From Turritopsis dohrnii (taxonomy: Eukaryota; Cnidaria; Hydrozoa; Anthoathecata; Oceaniidae): 64,000 bases of DNA. Every line of letters starts with the position of its first letter. Within the stretch, counting starts at the first letter, position 1. The translations under genes were made by a program, and so were the position numbers. The notes beneath the pieces were generated by a model. It saw nothing but the letters and a program-made list of their open reading frames with translations. It was not told where the DNA came from and made no database searches. The stretch is from assembly GCA_027922465.2 (NCBI GenBank), contig BQMF02000024.1, positions 248,001-312,000 of the forward strand, written 5' to 3'. Positions 35,782 to 49,904 of this stretch are shown here, piece by piece.

Positions 35782-35994
35782 TAATGCGTTCACTCTAACT
35801 TGGATAATCGTTAATGATTTTTATCAGACACGTTAAAGTAATGAAACAGAACGCTTATTAAAAGTTTAAAAATTCTTTTTCTACCCTTATCAAGACAAAA
35901 GACGATCAATGACTTTTAAGTGTTGTGGGAATTGACGCTCAATTTCCACCAGATCGTGCAAAAGGACATTATCCAAGTTAGAGTGAACGCACTA
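35782..35994. mobile_element. Foldback MITE flanked by TA, copy B
   Basis: Counterpart of the MITE at 1046-1258, with TA at 35780-35781 and 35995-35996. Its two arms match each other slightly better than in copy A: the right arm keeps ATCCAAGTTAGAGTGAACGC where A has one mismatch. Confidence 0.75.
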
Positions 35995-37348
35995 TAAGCG
36001 AAGCTTTAAACTTGATAAACAGCAGTTAAACTTGAAACAAAAGAAATATACTTCATGAGCTGTAACCATGGATACATATAATGTTTTATTTCCTTAATCA
36101 CCGTAATTACAACTCAGAAATTGCTGTTTTGACCTTTTTGGAGTGAACATTTTTTTTGGTTTTGCTTCGAAGCAGAGGCGTAGCTAGAGGTCAGACAAAA
36201 TTGGTGGAGAAGAGTTTAGTCATTTGAAATAGAAAAGGAAAGCGTGTAAGTAACCTAATCAACACTTAAGACTGAAAAGAAATATCGTAATGTTGGACTC
36301 CTCCACTTTTTTTTGACTGACCTTGAATACGCCTTTAAGAAGACCGTCGTTTTCCAACGTTGCTGAAAGCGGCCTCTTGTTTTTCTTAACTTTATGACAG
36401 ACAGTACGTTCACGGAGATTTTTAGATCTGATCATCTTCAGTCATACAGATACATTCTTATCTAATCTTATGTAATCTTAAACTTCCTTTTAGGACTGTT
36501 TTTGTAGCAGTTGCTGTACTGAGACCAAACCCCGTAGAGAAAACTATGCTAATTTTGTCACAAAATTTTTTTAGAAGGCACAAACTTTTTCTCATTGTGT
36601 ATTCCTTAAATTTTTTATTATGATTTAATAATTTCATATTCCTAAAGCATTGCCAAAATCTTTGTAAGCGAGAAAACAAACTTTTTATGAAATTCATTCA
36701 ATCATAGGAAGAAAGTTTCATGAGTCAAAAAGTTATGTAGCTGGGGGCCAGGCTTTTAGACAACAGTTTCTTAGTAGAAATTCACCATCAAAAAGCACGA
36801 TTCAAAGTTTTTAAATCTTTGTAAAAGAGTTTTAGAAATGAAACTTCATGTTTCAAGCTTGTAAAAACGTAAAGTTTTCCTTGTATAAACGCAGCTTTAT
36901 TACAATATTTTAGTTTTATATGATTTCCCATGCTAATCGAGTCATTAACTCCTATTCAAGCAAGCGTTAATTGATCATTATTGAATTAATGTCATGGTTT
37001 CATGGTAAAATCGATTATATTTCCCGAAAAATTGGTTTTTCTATGAAAAAGGTCATATATTTAGAAGGAGCAAAAAATCTTCTTTCTGTTAATATAAAAA
37101 TTGAAAAAAACAAGGACGAAAAACAAAAGATATGCTTATTGAAAGTTAGGTGCCCACTTTCTCGTGGACACACTGTACATTAGCAAATGACAAACCGTGC
37201 TAAGAAATTTGAGTGAAGCTAGCTCTAATTTCATAAATTTCACAAACATCACAAAGATGAATTTCGGCTCTGTTAAGCTGAATTAAAATCATTCCTTTTC
37301 GACCATTCGATAGCTTTTAAACTATACCATAATAACACCCTCACAGAA

Positions 37349-37690
37349 TCTAAATACATTTTAAACGCATTTGATTTAGTATTTTAAATATATTTAAAAT
37401 GTGTTTTAAATGCATTTATTTCTTGACAGAGTAAAAGCATAAATGCATTTAAAACGTATTTTTAACGTATTGAATCTGCATCTGAAACACATTTGAAACG
37501 TATTTTAAATATAATCGAGATGTATTTGAAAAGTATTTAAAACCTATTTAAAATTTTAAACAGTTCATTTGAAACACATTTAAAATATATCTCAAACGTA
37601 TTTAAACGCACGGAATCCGTCTCACTTTTATTTGAAACACATTTAAAATACATCTCAAACGTATTTAAACGCACGGAATCCGTTTTAAAA
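37349..37690. repeat. Degenerate short-period repeat, copy B
   Basis: Counterpart of 2570-2910 with a handful of substitutions and the same number of motif units. Confidence 0.7.
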
Positions 37691-38068
37691 TCTCAAACTG
37701 AGTGAACAACTGAGTGAATTTAAATGGGATTGTAGGACAAGAGAGTAAACAATAGATTAAATAATTTTCATCTTTTTCATGGAACTCAATATATATGTAT
37801 ATATACAGTGTAGATATAAACATTTATAAATACTAATAGATATGAGAAATAAATAGTCTTGATTTTTGTTTACACTAACACAACAACATTTAAACGCCAA
37901 GGTATACAAATTTGTAACATTTTACTGATGATATTAAAATGGAAATGTATGCAAAACACAAGCAATTAGATAGATTAACTTAATTTTCACAAATACTGTC
38001 ATAACACGAAATATAAAAATATCTCTATTAATAAATACTTTTAAAATATATGCATAAATACTAATTAT

Positions 38069-38377
38069 CTAAGTTCTGTTTTCTTCACAGCATACTTTCC
38101 AAGTTCGACCTTTCATGATCAAATCGCGCGCCTGTCCGCATGTGTTATTAATTGCCTGATTCAATTTTGTATTCGAAACTAAAGTCCCATCAGGATTCTT
38201 GAAGTTAATGATTACAAATGCTAGAAGAAAAAAACACATTAAAATGGATGAAATTGAAAACCTTTATCAAGATAACTTGTAAAAAATCTGAAAATACCAC
38301 ACCTTTAATGGCATCAATATCTTGTGCATTTAGCTGTTGATAGCCTGACTTGCTGTTAGATGAAAGTGTTGATGCTG
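38069..38377 (-). CDS. Candidate last two exons of a small unrecognised gene, copy B
   Basis: Counterpart of the copy A exons: terminal exon 38220-38069, intron 38221-38302 (one base shorter than in A), penultimate exon from 38303 upward. The splice sites and the stop codon are kept and the predicted peptide is unchanged. The upstream exon boundary is uncertain, as in A. The function is not recognised. Confidence 0.42.
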
Positions 38378-38499
38378 CTAATTTTTCTTGTGAATAAAAG
38401 CGTTTCAACAAATAAGCGAGTGCATTACCCGCCGATGTTTATGTCGTTTTTGAAAAGAAATGATACCCGAGGGGATATTGTTACACGAACTTTATTATC

Positions 38500-39170
38500 A
38501 TTTTTAACAAGAGCCAGATGGCGCAAAATGGTAACAGCAAATTTGCTTCTAACAAATTACTAAAACGTTCTTTAAATCTTGTTTTATTAGATATCTCACT
38601 AGTGGAAAACAGGCATAAACGTTAAACGATTAAAATGATTTTTACCTGATTTTGTATTTTTATTTTTTAGCTGATGATGGTTAGTAATATGATGGTTCGA
38701 AATATATTCTGAAAATAAAATTAAGATACATTGTTGGTTCAATAATTTGATATTTACTCACAACAGAAATTAAAATGATTCGTTAGTGTAATTAGGGTCT
38801 AATCATAAAAATGATTAGTTAGTGTAATTAGGGTCAAATCATAAAACATCAGAAATTATTTTATTGAAGCCAAATAATCATACATGCATACGTACGTTTT
38901 TTATAAGAAATTTTTTTACAAGAACTTATGTAAAAAAAAAGATACGCCGCGTGCTTTGTCTAAAAATATGTTTTTAATTTCACGAAACCAAACATGAATT
39001 TCAACAAAAACTGCCTTGTTTGAACTAGATCTTTGAAAGCCTAGAATTTGCATGCCGTTATAAGTAGAGTCTTGCAGAAACTAAATCGTAGGCTAACTGC
39101 CGGGGGATCAGGAGGAGCAGTCCAAGGGTGGTCTAATATCGTATTTGCTGTCGCTGCTACCTTAATGACA
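38500..39170 (-). repeat. Dispersed repeat, copy B equivalent
   Basis: Counterpart of 3720-4430, also related in reverse complement to 57741-58555. It is shorter than in A mainly because one unit of the internal 35-bp tandem repeat is missing. Confidence 0.6.
38777..38847 (+). repeat. 35-bp tandem repeat, two units
   Basis: Copy B version of the repeat at 3998-4102, with one unit fewer. Confidence 0.85.
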
Positions 39171-42045
39171 TCAGTAATTTAAAACGTTAGAAACGAGGCA
39201 AGATCTGCCATGACGTAATTCCCGAAAATGTCTATTTATATTCTAATAAGTCATTTCGACGTCGAACAATTGACAAGTAATAACGATATACGACATTGAG
39301 GTCAATTAAACTTCCGAAATTATGGCAGGAAAACTTTTATTGTAGAATCGTTAAATAGTTACACTGCTTTGGCTTTTTTTTTTAAAACGGACTTTTATAA
39401 AGTTAATAGTGCGAATCGTTGATAAAAGTTGGTTTTTCTTCTTCCCTGATTTTTTCCGCATTTCGAAACTTCAATTTTTGAAAATTTACAAAATTTCCTA
39501 TCGATCGATATAAAAATTAAGTTCATTATAGCAACAAATAAAAAGTTATTTACATTCAAAATTTGATGATACATTTTTTGAAGACACACTGTATATATAA
39601 GAACATTAAAAATTTAAGTGAACCTCAATATTCTTACGGAAATTTTAATTTTGAGCCTCGAATATAGTATACAGACAAAGGAAACTATGGAAGCGTATTA
39701 GTGTCATTGAAATTTCGTAACATAGTGTATTTACTACCATGAAAAAAACCAACAGTAATTACATTGTTCGAACATATATCACTATGTTAAGAAAATTGTA
39801 CAATCAATTTTTTCGCGAACTTAGAAAAACACTTTCATGCTCGACTGCAAAAACATTATACTCAAATTTTTTGAAAAGTGGAAAAACGGAAGTGGAAAAA
39901 AATTATTTGTTCAAATTTGTTCGAACATTGCCTCAGCAGATTTATCAGAACACTGAACGCGATTATTTCCACGAGCAAAATTAAAACATCTAATCAAATA
40001 TGGCGATTGGATTAAGTAAGTGGAGAGGTACATTATGTCTTGAGTCAGAACAAGAAGAATCATAGGAGAATCACAAATCCGTATGTTGAGGAATGAAAAG
40101 AAACCAGATTAACAACTGAATTTGGTATGCCCTTCGAATTGCGCGATTCACTTCATCAGTTACTTGTACAAAAGGCCACTAGAACATCTGTAAATAAACT
40201 GCTAAAATGATTGGCCCAATTTGTTATTGAAGTTCTGTTAGCTGTACCTCAACTCCTTAGCGGTACCATTACTGAGATATGGACTTGAAAATGAACAAAA
40301 TGCATACGTAAACAAGTCTGATTCACAACCAAAAACGCTAGTTGGGGATTTCATAATTAATACTTAATTTCTACATTCAAAATGTGGAATTGCATTTATG
40401 TCAGAAGTACTCATATTTGGCTGCTTCTCTACATACATTGTAGAATGCGATTGCTGTGAAAAGGGAGTTCTTGAAATAAAATGTCTATTGAAGTGGAAAA
40501 AGGACGTGAAAAATTAAATGAAGATGAAGGATACGAGTAATACATGTTTTTCTTTTTATAAACATATTAAATTTTCAGTTGAGGCCCGGTTATGCTTAAG
40601 CTATCACAAAATAAAGGCTGGATTTATGCTTATGGTATGCTTATTACAATAAAATTCGGTATTCTTGAAAATGAAATAAAAATTAGCATAAACATGCTGT
40701 ATTACTCTTATGGGCTCCTTAAAAGCCTATATTTCACTTATTTTGGTATTTTTACGATACAAACAATGTATTATTAACATAACTTATTTAAGCTATACAT
40801 GCTTTTATTTAAACAAATTTTTAAATTTTGTAGCAACCTAGTGTAAACTATAAAGGGAAATAGGAAGAGAGAAATAACATTAGTGTATAGGCCACATTAG
40901 CTTAGATATACTTAGCAGGAACAGCGTTCGTTTTCCATGTCTGGCAACAGTTCATCATTCTATTCTTTAGAATCTTCAGCTTCAAAGTCTCTCTTTAGCA
41001 TTCTTAGAATCACATACGTGCACATATGAACTGACGCCATTTATGTCATATACGGACTTTTATGTTCGTAAAATGTTTTTTTTTAAAAATAAAAAAAAAA
41101 TTCACTTTGCGTTTTCTAAGTTTGAAATATTTTTAATAAAAAGTTTTAATTTTATGACTTCTAATTTCAAAAAATTTAATGGCACTATTACGCTTCCGTA
41201 TTGCTTCTCTTTTTGTACAACAAAAAAGGTACAAGTTCGAATGCTTAGTCCAATAAAACTATTTCAACACCATTTATTTCTTGAGAATACTCTTACAAAG
41301 AAGGGTGTGTATGACAGAAACGCAGAATCAGTATTTATCTTAATATTGTCGCTGCAACAGACATCGCTTCTCGCTTTATTGCGTGTTATTACGCAAACGT
41401 CAAACAGATATTTTATTTAAAAATGTTATCGAGATAGAATTTAATTTCAAACGAAAGTTGAAACTTACGTTAGTTACATCAACCAAACGATCAACTGCTT
41501 CGTGTTAAAAGGATATCAAAAAAATAGCTAATATCAGGAAACAAGAACCTTGAGTCTGAACAAAACCTTACAGCAGAAACAACGATGATGATTGGTTCTT
41601 GTTTTGTTATTTTGATTATCATAACAAAAGAACAGCGCTTGCGCATATGGTCATGACTTTCCACGAGCTGTTGTAGTTGCTGACGGAACAGTTAGTCAAA
41701 GAAGTAAATTGCTTCTTCTGCGGAAAGTTAGGATCATTTCTCCCCCATACTGATTATTCCCCTAATCATTCACCACTAGGGTTTGTTCGATGCAAAGAAT
41801 ACCATTTTTCTGTAGCACTCCAAAAGTTTAAATCAACTGTCACTGCTTAAATTTATTTTGGGAAAAGAGAAACTCACATTCGGGATGGTTAGTTTGAAGT
41901 GAAATGTTAAACTTTCTTAACTTTTCACTGTAGACACTTCCCCATGCTAAAAGTATATTTTCCTATACAGCACATGCACAATATTTCGAAACTTCGATTA
42001 CACTTCCGAGAAATATGTAAAAAATCATTCGCCATAGATAAACAT
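39171..42045. other. Copy B counterpart of the gene-free stretch at 4431-7626
   Basis: Same content as copy A without the block at 6204-6491. Several small indels change frames of the short ORFs, which supports non-coding status. Confidence 0.4.
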
Positions 42046-42195
42046 AAGGATAAAAGGCAACATTAATTTATTTAAAATTAGCAAAAGCTTTTCGATTTAA
42101 AAATCATCGTCATTTTTACATGAGCACTGACGATGTTTTTTAAATCGAAAAGCTTTTGCTAATTTTAAATAAATAAATGTTGTCTTTTATCCTTA
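42046..42195. repeat. Long near-perfect hairpin, copy B
   Basis: Counterpart of 7627-7757. The arms extend further out in B: AAGGATAAAAGGCAACA on the left pairs with TGTTGTCTTTTATCCTT on the right. In copy A the left extension has been altered, so B is closer to the original element. Confidence 0.85.
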
Positions 42196-42620
42196 TACTT
42201 CCGAGAAAGCGAAGTGAAATGTTAATGTAAATATCTTCGGTTTGAGTTCACATCAGGTGTCATGGAAACAGCTTCCAAGTTACATAAGCTGTCGAATTTT
42301 AAAGGTGATCTATTACAAGAATTGTTCGTATATCGTGTATGTACGTATAGCTATACATGTCATTTCCCAAGTTACCTAAGTAAAGTTTTCAAGAAGGAAT
42401 GCATGTAAACAACTTTCGAAGTGATGTTATTGTTTGGTCACAACCTTTTCTTGATAATTGTTAGGCCTTTTTTTTCTCCATACACAAAAGGCTTTTGCAT
42501 ATTGCAGGTATACAACATCTTGCGGAACGGAGCTCCTTTGGCAAGATCAGATATTGTCATCAAAATACTAACAGAGAGATGCGTTTGGCTGCCGTCAATC
42601 GCTAAAATTTCTTACAGTGC

Positions 42621-42860
42621 ATGCCAAAAATCTTAATATTCTCGTTTACCTTTGATTTTGATATCAATATGATTGATCAAGCCCAAAAGTGTTCAGTGCA
42701 TAGCTTTAGAGCAAAAATTTTCGATCTGTGCGGTAGCGGGCAGGCCAAAGTGGTTGCTTTTCGGAGTAGACATTATTCCCCGGGAATCCTCAAAATGCTC
42801 TCTGAGGTTTTTTATGGACTTCCAACTGGTAAACCAATACCTACCCTTTACGATATTATT
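42621..42860 (+). CDS. Candidate coding exon, unrecognised, copy B
   Basis: Counterpart of 8201-8440 with the same frame, the same donor (GTAAGTTG at 42861) and one synonymous change. No downstream exon was identified. Confidence 0.25.
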
Positions 42861-43477
42861 GTAAGTTGAACATTTATAGATATTATAGATATTTATAGAT
42901 TATAGTTGATGCTTTTGAAAATTTCTTAAATTCTTCTGAACGTTCTTAAAGCTCACTTTATTGGCTGCAATTAAAATTTACGTCTATGGTCACAAACACA
43001 TGCTGTGTGTGCTAGGAACAAAATAAAAAGCTCTGGATCCATGCCTACTTCTTCTCCATTCCTTTTACTAGGGTATTTTGATCCACTCTTAACTGCTTTT
43101 ACTTCCACACACACACACACAACATAAAACATAAAACAATAAAACAAAAAACATAAAAAGTATAGCACTAGTGATGATATAATATCGAAAAGCTTTTGCT
43201 TGATTTTAAAGTATTGATTTGTTATGTCTTAAATAAATTCTACATTAATTTAAACTGGCATATATTGATTAATAATAAAAAGTCTAATAATGATGAATAA
43301 TCTAATTTTTACATTTGCAACGAGAACACTTTTGCACTACAAAATCTTATTCATAGTTCCTTAGAGATTTACCCATTTGAATTCTTATAGCAAACTTTAT
43401 TGCTGATTGGAAATGATTTGTAGGTGGCGTATAAAAAAACTTAATACTGACAGGAAATGTGCATCTATATAATCACT

Positions 43478-43760
43478 GAGGGCACAAAGACGTCGTAAAG
43501 ACGTCCCAATCACATCTTCTTGAGACGTCTCGATGACATCCCAACGACATCGTAACGAAGTCGCAGGATTATGAGATTTATTCGTTCATCTTTGTGAAAT
43601 TGTCGTAGAGACGTCTTTCAAAAACGTCCCAAAGACGTCGCTCAATGGTCGCTCAATGGGAATCTCAAAAACATCCCAACAACTTCGCTAAGAAGTCGTA
43701 GGAATCTGAAACTTACTCTATGGTCATCGTGACGACGTCGTAAGGACTACGTTGGAATCA
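43478..43760. mobile_element. Older GACGTC-rich MITE fragment, copy B
   Basis: Counterpart of 16388-16660. It keeps a few more intact GACGTC words than copy A. Confidence 0.65.
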
Positions 43761-43769
43761 TTAAAAGAA

Positions 43770-45266
43770 CAAAACATACACATTCAAGATGTCTTCTTTT
43801 TAATTCTTTTTAAAATTTACAAGGCAACAATTTACAATTCAACATATATAAGCTAATTTGTTATCAAGTTATGAAATTTTGAATCACCATGCATTCTCAC
43901 ATTTAAAAATCCCCTCGGCAACCCTTTTTGAAATTTCCCCTACCTCCTTTTTCGATCAGGGACATCTTTTAGCGCCAATGCAAGTTTTATTTTTATGTCA
44001 TCTTCAGTGCTTTTGTGACGCTGGTGTACTGAAACTAATGTGTAAATATGTATAAATATACTTAACGAACGGATTCAGAAAACTGAAACTCGCCGTTACT
44101 TGCACGAACAGTCTTTACAAGGTGTTTTCCATTTCCACGCTGCCAGTGTGGCATGATCATTTAAAAGTTTTTAGTTTTTCTATTAGAAAACACGAAAACA
44201 CGAAAAAGAATTTTATAAATAGAGTAATTAAAAATCAATTGTAATTATCACAGGACATCTCATTTCAATCTCGCGGGACATCTTCACGAGACAGCTACTT
44301 TTGTCCCCGTGTTATTCAGCGTTTTGACAGTTGTCTATTCAGTTCACAAAATATTAGACTTATTAGCCCATGAGCTAGGTTCCAAAATTTGACAATAAGG
44401 GCTCAAGCGTGGAAGTAAGGTTTGATAGGGTTTTTAGCATCCTCAAGGCATATATTTTAAGGAATAATATGCCCCACTGTGTGAATCGGTAGCTTTTGAT
44501 CTGAATTGCATGGGTTTTTGGATGTGGTCAAATCGAAAATTTAAGTAAGGGTTTCCAGGCAAAATGCAAAATGGGTCCCTTCTTGAAAATGCTCATATCT
44601 TTTGATCTACTCGTTAAAACTGTCTCAAATTTTGACAGTAAGTAGAGGTTATATGAAAATTGAGAAAAATGAAAAAAATTGGTAAAGTTTTTATCAGGGG
44701 GTTATGTACATAAAAAAGTAAGCAAAATAATAATAGAAAACACGTTTCCCCCCTTTTTTTTACAATGTTATTAACGACAATCATCACTTTATTCCTGAAC
44801 TTACCACCAAGCTACTTTATCTAACTACATGTACAATAAAAACAATTTAACGATTTATGCATTTCAGGGGGTAAAAATCGTTAGAAATTGGGTATTTTGA
44901 CCACCAAAAGCTGTTTATGAGCCTCGAATTTGTTTTTCTGAAGTAGTTTTTCATCTTCTGAGATTGTTAAAACATTTTCAAATTCGTTTAACTACGATTG
45001 CACTAGTATTTGATCATTTCCGGGGGTAAAAAAAGCTAAAAAGGCAGACAAAATGTTATTTTGGCCATTTTGGGTTGTTTTTAACCATGGTATTGCTTTT
45101 CAACGAACCTGATATAATTTTCGACGATAGTTATAGAATCTACATATCCAAAACTGACTTCATTTAATTACACTCTTATTATTCTTGTTATTATGATTAT
45201 AATGATCAAGACGTTGATAAATGTTTTTCTGGCAGTGTATACAAAAAATATTGTCTTTTGATATAG
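43770..45266. other. Copy B counterpart of 16661-18152, no gene
   Basis: Nearly identical to copy A. No coding signal recognised. Confidence 0.4.
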
Positions 45267-46640
45267 TTAGTCATCATCATCTTCATCGTTCCCTTCGCCA
45301 CTACAGATATTTCCGACAAGTGAATCTTGCAAAGTTCTCGCAGTGTTAGGTAATGAGTTGTCAATACATGGACACGAGTCTGGTATACATTTCCTCGGAG
45401 AAGAACAATACATTAGCTGAAGTACTTCCTCCAGTGCTGGTAATATTGTATTCTACTTGATAACCAAATCATCATCCTCGTTTTGATCCCATCCAAAACC
45501 AACAGGTGATGGTAAAACAGGTAAAGTTTCCAAACACTTTCACCAGATGTGGGTTTGGTAACAGGCCCTGCTTGAATGGAGATAAATGCCATCTGAACAC
45601 GGGGTTAAACACTTGGCTTCCATCTCCCTTGCTTCGCCGAGTAGAGATTGTAGCGGACAATGTCAGTAGTTTCATCCTCTTTGTGCCCATAGAGATGACA
45701 AACAAGTGTTTTTTGGAGCGATTGATGTTTTTCTTCAGTGAGAGACGGCTCGTTACCAAACAAACTGAACATATTGATTCAAGCCATTTCATTTAACAGT
45801 AGTTTCACTGGTTTTGACTTTCGTTTCCCAGAAAATGCACTAACAGTATCGCACCCTGTAAATGCATGCAAACCAAGAAGTGCTCGACAAGCTTTTCCAA
45901 GCTCTTCAATGTCAAACCTCTTTGTCAATGCTTGTTTAACTTTTGTAATTGAAATGATTCGTGCCTTGTTTTGTGTCCCTGTACGGATGAAAAGGGTGCC
46001 TCTGAAGTATTCGGCGAATCCAAGAGAAATCATAATAACATCAGTGTCAGGGGTGTGAATAATGATGTTTTTCACGTTCTGCTCGTCGATATATTTGGCG
46101 TGCAAAAGCATTCGAGCGTCTGCTTCCTCATGGTTTGATGCAATCCCTTGTACTTCACTGCTTCTTCCATTTGTTCCCAATTTGATGCAAATGTCATCAT
46201 ATGCCACATATAGATCCAACTATTTTATGACATCAAAGCTTTCTTTCCAGCGACTGGCTATGAATCTGATCAGATCTGTTTTGTTTTCGCCCCTTGAAAG
46301 AAATGACCCCCATTTTTTTATTTGCTGACACCCAACTATTTTCTTGAATTTCAACTTGCCAGTCTCTCTGTGATTTCTTTTTGCGTTCTTGATAGAGGAC
46401 TTGGATAAACATCAAACACAATATCAATTCTTGAAGAATGGTGGTTGGAAGAAACAGCAAATTCATTGAAGGTCAAGCCAGCATTCTTCATCTTACGAAC
46501 CAATACCATTCCATCAATGATGGTCGCCACAGGTGCTGGTGTGAAATCTACAAGTGCGCCCTTTTTCAAGCTCAGTGGCGACTTATTCGTTTTATTAATT
46601 CCCCTTTGATTTGAGCTTTCAGTAAATCCGATTATACATT
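45267..46640 (-). pseudogene. Decayed HEEAD/GCDT-family gene, copy B
   Basis: Counterpart of 18153-19500 in better condition. The open stretch 46219-45779 runs from the HEEAD motif through PDTDV to ALLGLHAFTGCDTVSAFSGK, the family's second signature. The frameshift after IDIVFDVY, the stop before LDLYVAYDD, and the TAG in DLVIK-stop-NTILPALEE (where relatives usually have Trp) are all shared with copy A, so the gene was dead before the duplication. The reading frame continues upstream to about 46640 without an ATG that I can trust. The end is an acidic run followed by TAA at 45269-45267. Confidence 0.78.
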
Positions 46641-47025
46641 ATCAGGTGGCAACACACCAGAAGATAAGTTAATGAGTGCAAAATCGTGATGACTTCTAGA
46701 ATAGCAGAAACTTTGATCAGATCTCTTTTCAATCTGCAAGGGAACAGATCAGGATGTTTGGTGTTGGTTCGAATAGACAGAAGCTCTTCTATGCTTTTCC
46801 TCGTGCTGGCTCTATATGAAGCCAATACGACAGCAACGTGGACGACGACGTACAAGATATGCATCTTCAATGAATCACAAAAGAGCAGAAACTATATAGT
46901 TGGGGTTAAAAAGTTTATTTATAATGCCTTTGAAGTTTGTTTTTTGTACTTTGAGAGACAGAATCTTCTCACGTCTTCGTTTTCAATACGACTTCAAAAT
47001 ATTACTTTTCACGTTGTGTGTAGAA

Positions 47026-47744
47026 CCATGGAGGTATAAAACAGAAGGAGAACGAACTCAAAATCTGCTATTGTACTATCCGTGATGCGCTGCATTGTTT
47101 AAGTCCTCAGTGTGTAATAACATATAATTGCTATCATCTTGCATAATTTTTATAATTTTGGCGTTCTTGCGTGAAAATTTCGTTCATATAAATTCTCCAA
47201 TGTGATTAAAGATCGTTAGGGTAAAGTTCTTAGCATGCATAATCTGTAGGAATTGGGAGAATTATGCAAAAACGTGACAAATATGCAACGAAAACAATGC
47301 AACTTTAGGTCTATATATCTCGTAATCCCATCAAGCAGTTTCACCGAGCTTCAGTTTTTAAAGAGAGAATAATTCTAAGTTTTTGCACGTACCGCGGCAC
47401 TATCGAGGCGCATTTAAGTCTGAAGATATGTAGATTGGAACTTATACATGAATTACGCGATATCTTCAACTCTGTATAAAAACATAGATTTTCATTTGTT
47501 TCTCAAAGAAGCTTTAGGTTTAATAATCTGCATGTCACTATGCAGCAAGTTGATCCGTTGTTATAATGGATGATATTTGGTTTTTAAATTGTCGTTAATT
47601 TTTAAAAAAGTATTCGTTTCACCGACAACCAGCCAAAAGCGCATCACGGATGACATCAAAGTGATACCGCAATGAATAGAATAGTCATTATCTGAATAAT
47701 AGAAAAATAAGAGTTCGTTCTCCTTCTGTTTTATACCTCCATGG
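47026..47744. mobile_element. 719-bp TIR element, copy B only
   Basis: Perfect 34-bp inverted repeats starting CCATGGAGGTATAAAACAGA at both ends (47026-47059, 47711-47744). Inner matching words TATCCGTGATGCGCT and AGCGCATCACGGAT extend the symmetry. Copy A is the empty site (TGTGTAGAACAGGCAAATC at about 19910). Because the end is the palindrome CCATGG, the target duplication can be read as TAGAA (5 bp) or GTAGAAC (7 bp). No transposase; superfamily not assigned. Confidence 0.9.
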
Positions 47745-48402
47745 TAGAACGGGCAAATCTAATAATGATATTGGTAAAATTGAAAACATTTCCCAATAGT
47801 ATAATGTGAGATGACTTTCATTCTAAAGCAAATCTATGGAGTAAAGTGAATCTTTTGTTTGCCTCACGTCGTCGTCCACGTTGTCGTCGTAGTTTCCCTA
47901 TTCTTTTTTCTTACCTAAAACGGTCACTTTTGAAAGTAATCGTGATTCTGAATGCCCACAAAATGTGGGAGACCTGGGTGTTGCTTAATGTTTCAATTTT
48001 AAAACAGAAACTTGGTAAGTTGATGATGTTGCTCTGAATGAATTTAACACAGAATATTCTTCAGGTTTAGTAGTTCAAACTTTTATTTCCTGATGGAAAT
48101 GGTGATAGAACAATGATAAAACTACAAAACTATAGCTGAAAGTGCTACTGAAGCTTTTTCTGATGATGTATACCGACGTACTAAGAAATTAGTATATAAA
48201 GATTTGTAGCCCATGCAAGATTTGCATTTTTGACTTACAATATTCTATATCGTAGACGTTTACTAGGGCAGGGTAGCTTTTATTTGAAACAAAATCCTAG
48301 CGATACAGATTTTCCTATATACGAGGTATGGTTAGGACGAGAAGTCTTACAGTTGTGATTAAGACGTTAATGCGTTATATAAAAATGGTAGGAATGCCTA
48401 TA
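47745..48402. other. No gene recognised between two elements in copy B
   Basis: Corresponds to about 19915-20526 of copy A. Short frames only. Confidence 0.4.
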
Positions 48403-49182
48403 CACATTCGTTAATTTGAATGCCGCTTAATTCGAACATTCCTTATTTCGAACACATTTTCCGGTCCCTTGAGTTTGGTCTAATAAAGTCTTAAATTTTC
48501 TGCCACTTAATTCGAACTCCGTTAATTCGAATATTTCGTTAATTCGAACAGTTTTTTCGGTCCCTAGGCTAAAAAAATGCTCGTTAATTCGTACTTTTGC
48601 GCACTGTTAATCTAAAACTGTAGGGATCATGCAGACATTTTTCTTATGGTTCAACTTTTCAATAAATTGTACATTCCCAGTAAAATGATTTTCACAAGGT
48701 ATTTGGAGTCCTTCTTAATCACCAAGATTAACTCTTTTACCGGTTACTTCCACTTGAAAAAAAAAAACGAGAAAGCGACCTGTTTTTCCTTTTGCCAAAT
48801 GTACAACCACGACGTTGTTTTGTGTGACTGCAACGGCGTATTTGTCAAATTCATTTTCCTAAATATTGTGCAATTTTTGGCTGCAATATTTCCATATAAG
48901 CATGGTAACCTTTAATGTACGAAGATATTTATGTATTTCTTGAGTAGATGGCTTTACAAAGTGTTGTAAAATATTCCATTCTTAAATTATTTGATTCTGG
49001 AAACGTTCGAATTTGAAAACGATCGATTTTTAAAACATTATAATTTAAAAATTTGAGGATGGAATGTCTTGTTTTTTTTCATTCTTTTCGTTTGCTGTCA
49101 ACGCACAAGAAAAATGTTAATCGCTGAAAAACCACCACTAAAGTCTGCGGGAGAAATGCCAGGTTATAAAGGACCTTGAAAA

Positions 49183-49320
49183 ATGGATGAGTAATAAAGA
49201 TGTAACTGCAAAATATAATGTACCAAAAAAATACTTTGTCAACTTAAGTCAAGAACAAAAAGAAACTTATGGGTTCACTAGAAATAGGAGCCAACGACAA
49301 AAGTTGAGAACTTTTGATTG
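49183..49320 (+). pseudogene. CENP-B-like helix-turn-helix remnant, copy B
   Basis: Counterpart of 21637-21775. It lacks the extra 17-18 bp direct duplication (ATGGATGAGTAATAA-type) that flanks the SINE in copy A. Confidence 0.6.
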
Positions 49321-49344
49321 GTAGACAAGGCTGATTAAGTTTAA

Positions 49345-49904
49345 AATGTTCTTAATGTTGAAAACTTCCAGGCATCAGATGGCTGGCAAGTTTCAGCTTG
49401 TGAGGCAGTGACGGTAAAGGCAGTAGTGAATTGTTTTCGGAAGTCAAACATATCAGTTGAAAACCAGAACGATGTATTGCTGAAGATGATGACCCTTTCG
49501 AAGACTTGGAAGAAGAGATGAAGAATTTCCGTGCAATTCAATCCGATCTTGTCTGTGACACAATGACACTTCCTTCGCTGATGTTGATGATGGAGTTGCA
49601 GTTGTGCAGCCCATATTATTCACTGACGCGGAAATCATAGCAGATGTTTTGGGCACAGAAGATGAAGACAACGAAGATGGTGATGATGGCGGAGTCGAAG
49701 CTGAAAAAGAAATTGTTGAGTGCCCCGACCAAAATGAACTTTAACAAATGGTGGAGTTAATGAAACGGTTGTCCTTATTTTCAAACGATGGACTTGTTCA
49801 ATCGTATGCAAACCATATTGGTTTGATTCTTGACACGCACTTGGGCCAGGGGAAGAAGCAAACAAAGATTAATGATTATTTCAAAAAATTGCAATATCAC
49901 TGAC
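49345..49904 (+). pseudogene. C-terminal remnant of pogo/Tigger transposase, copy B
   Basis: Counterpart of the copy A remnant, with one more single-base deletion (near 49472). It likewise lacks the DDE core. Confidence 0.75.
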
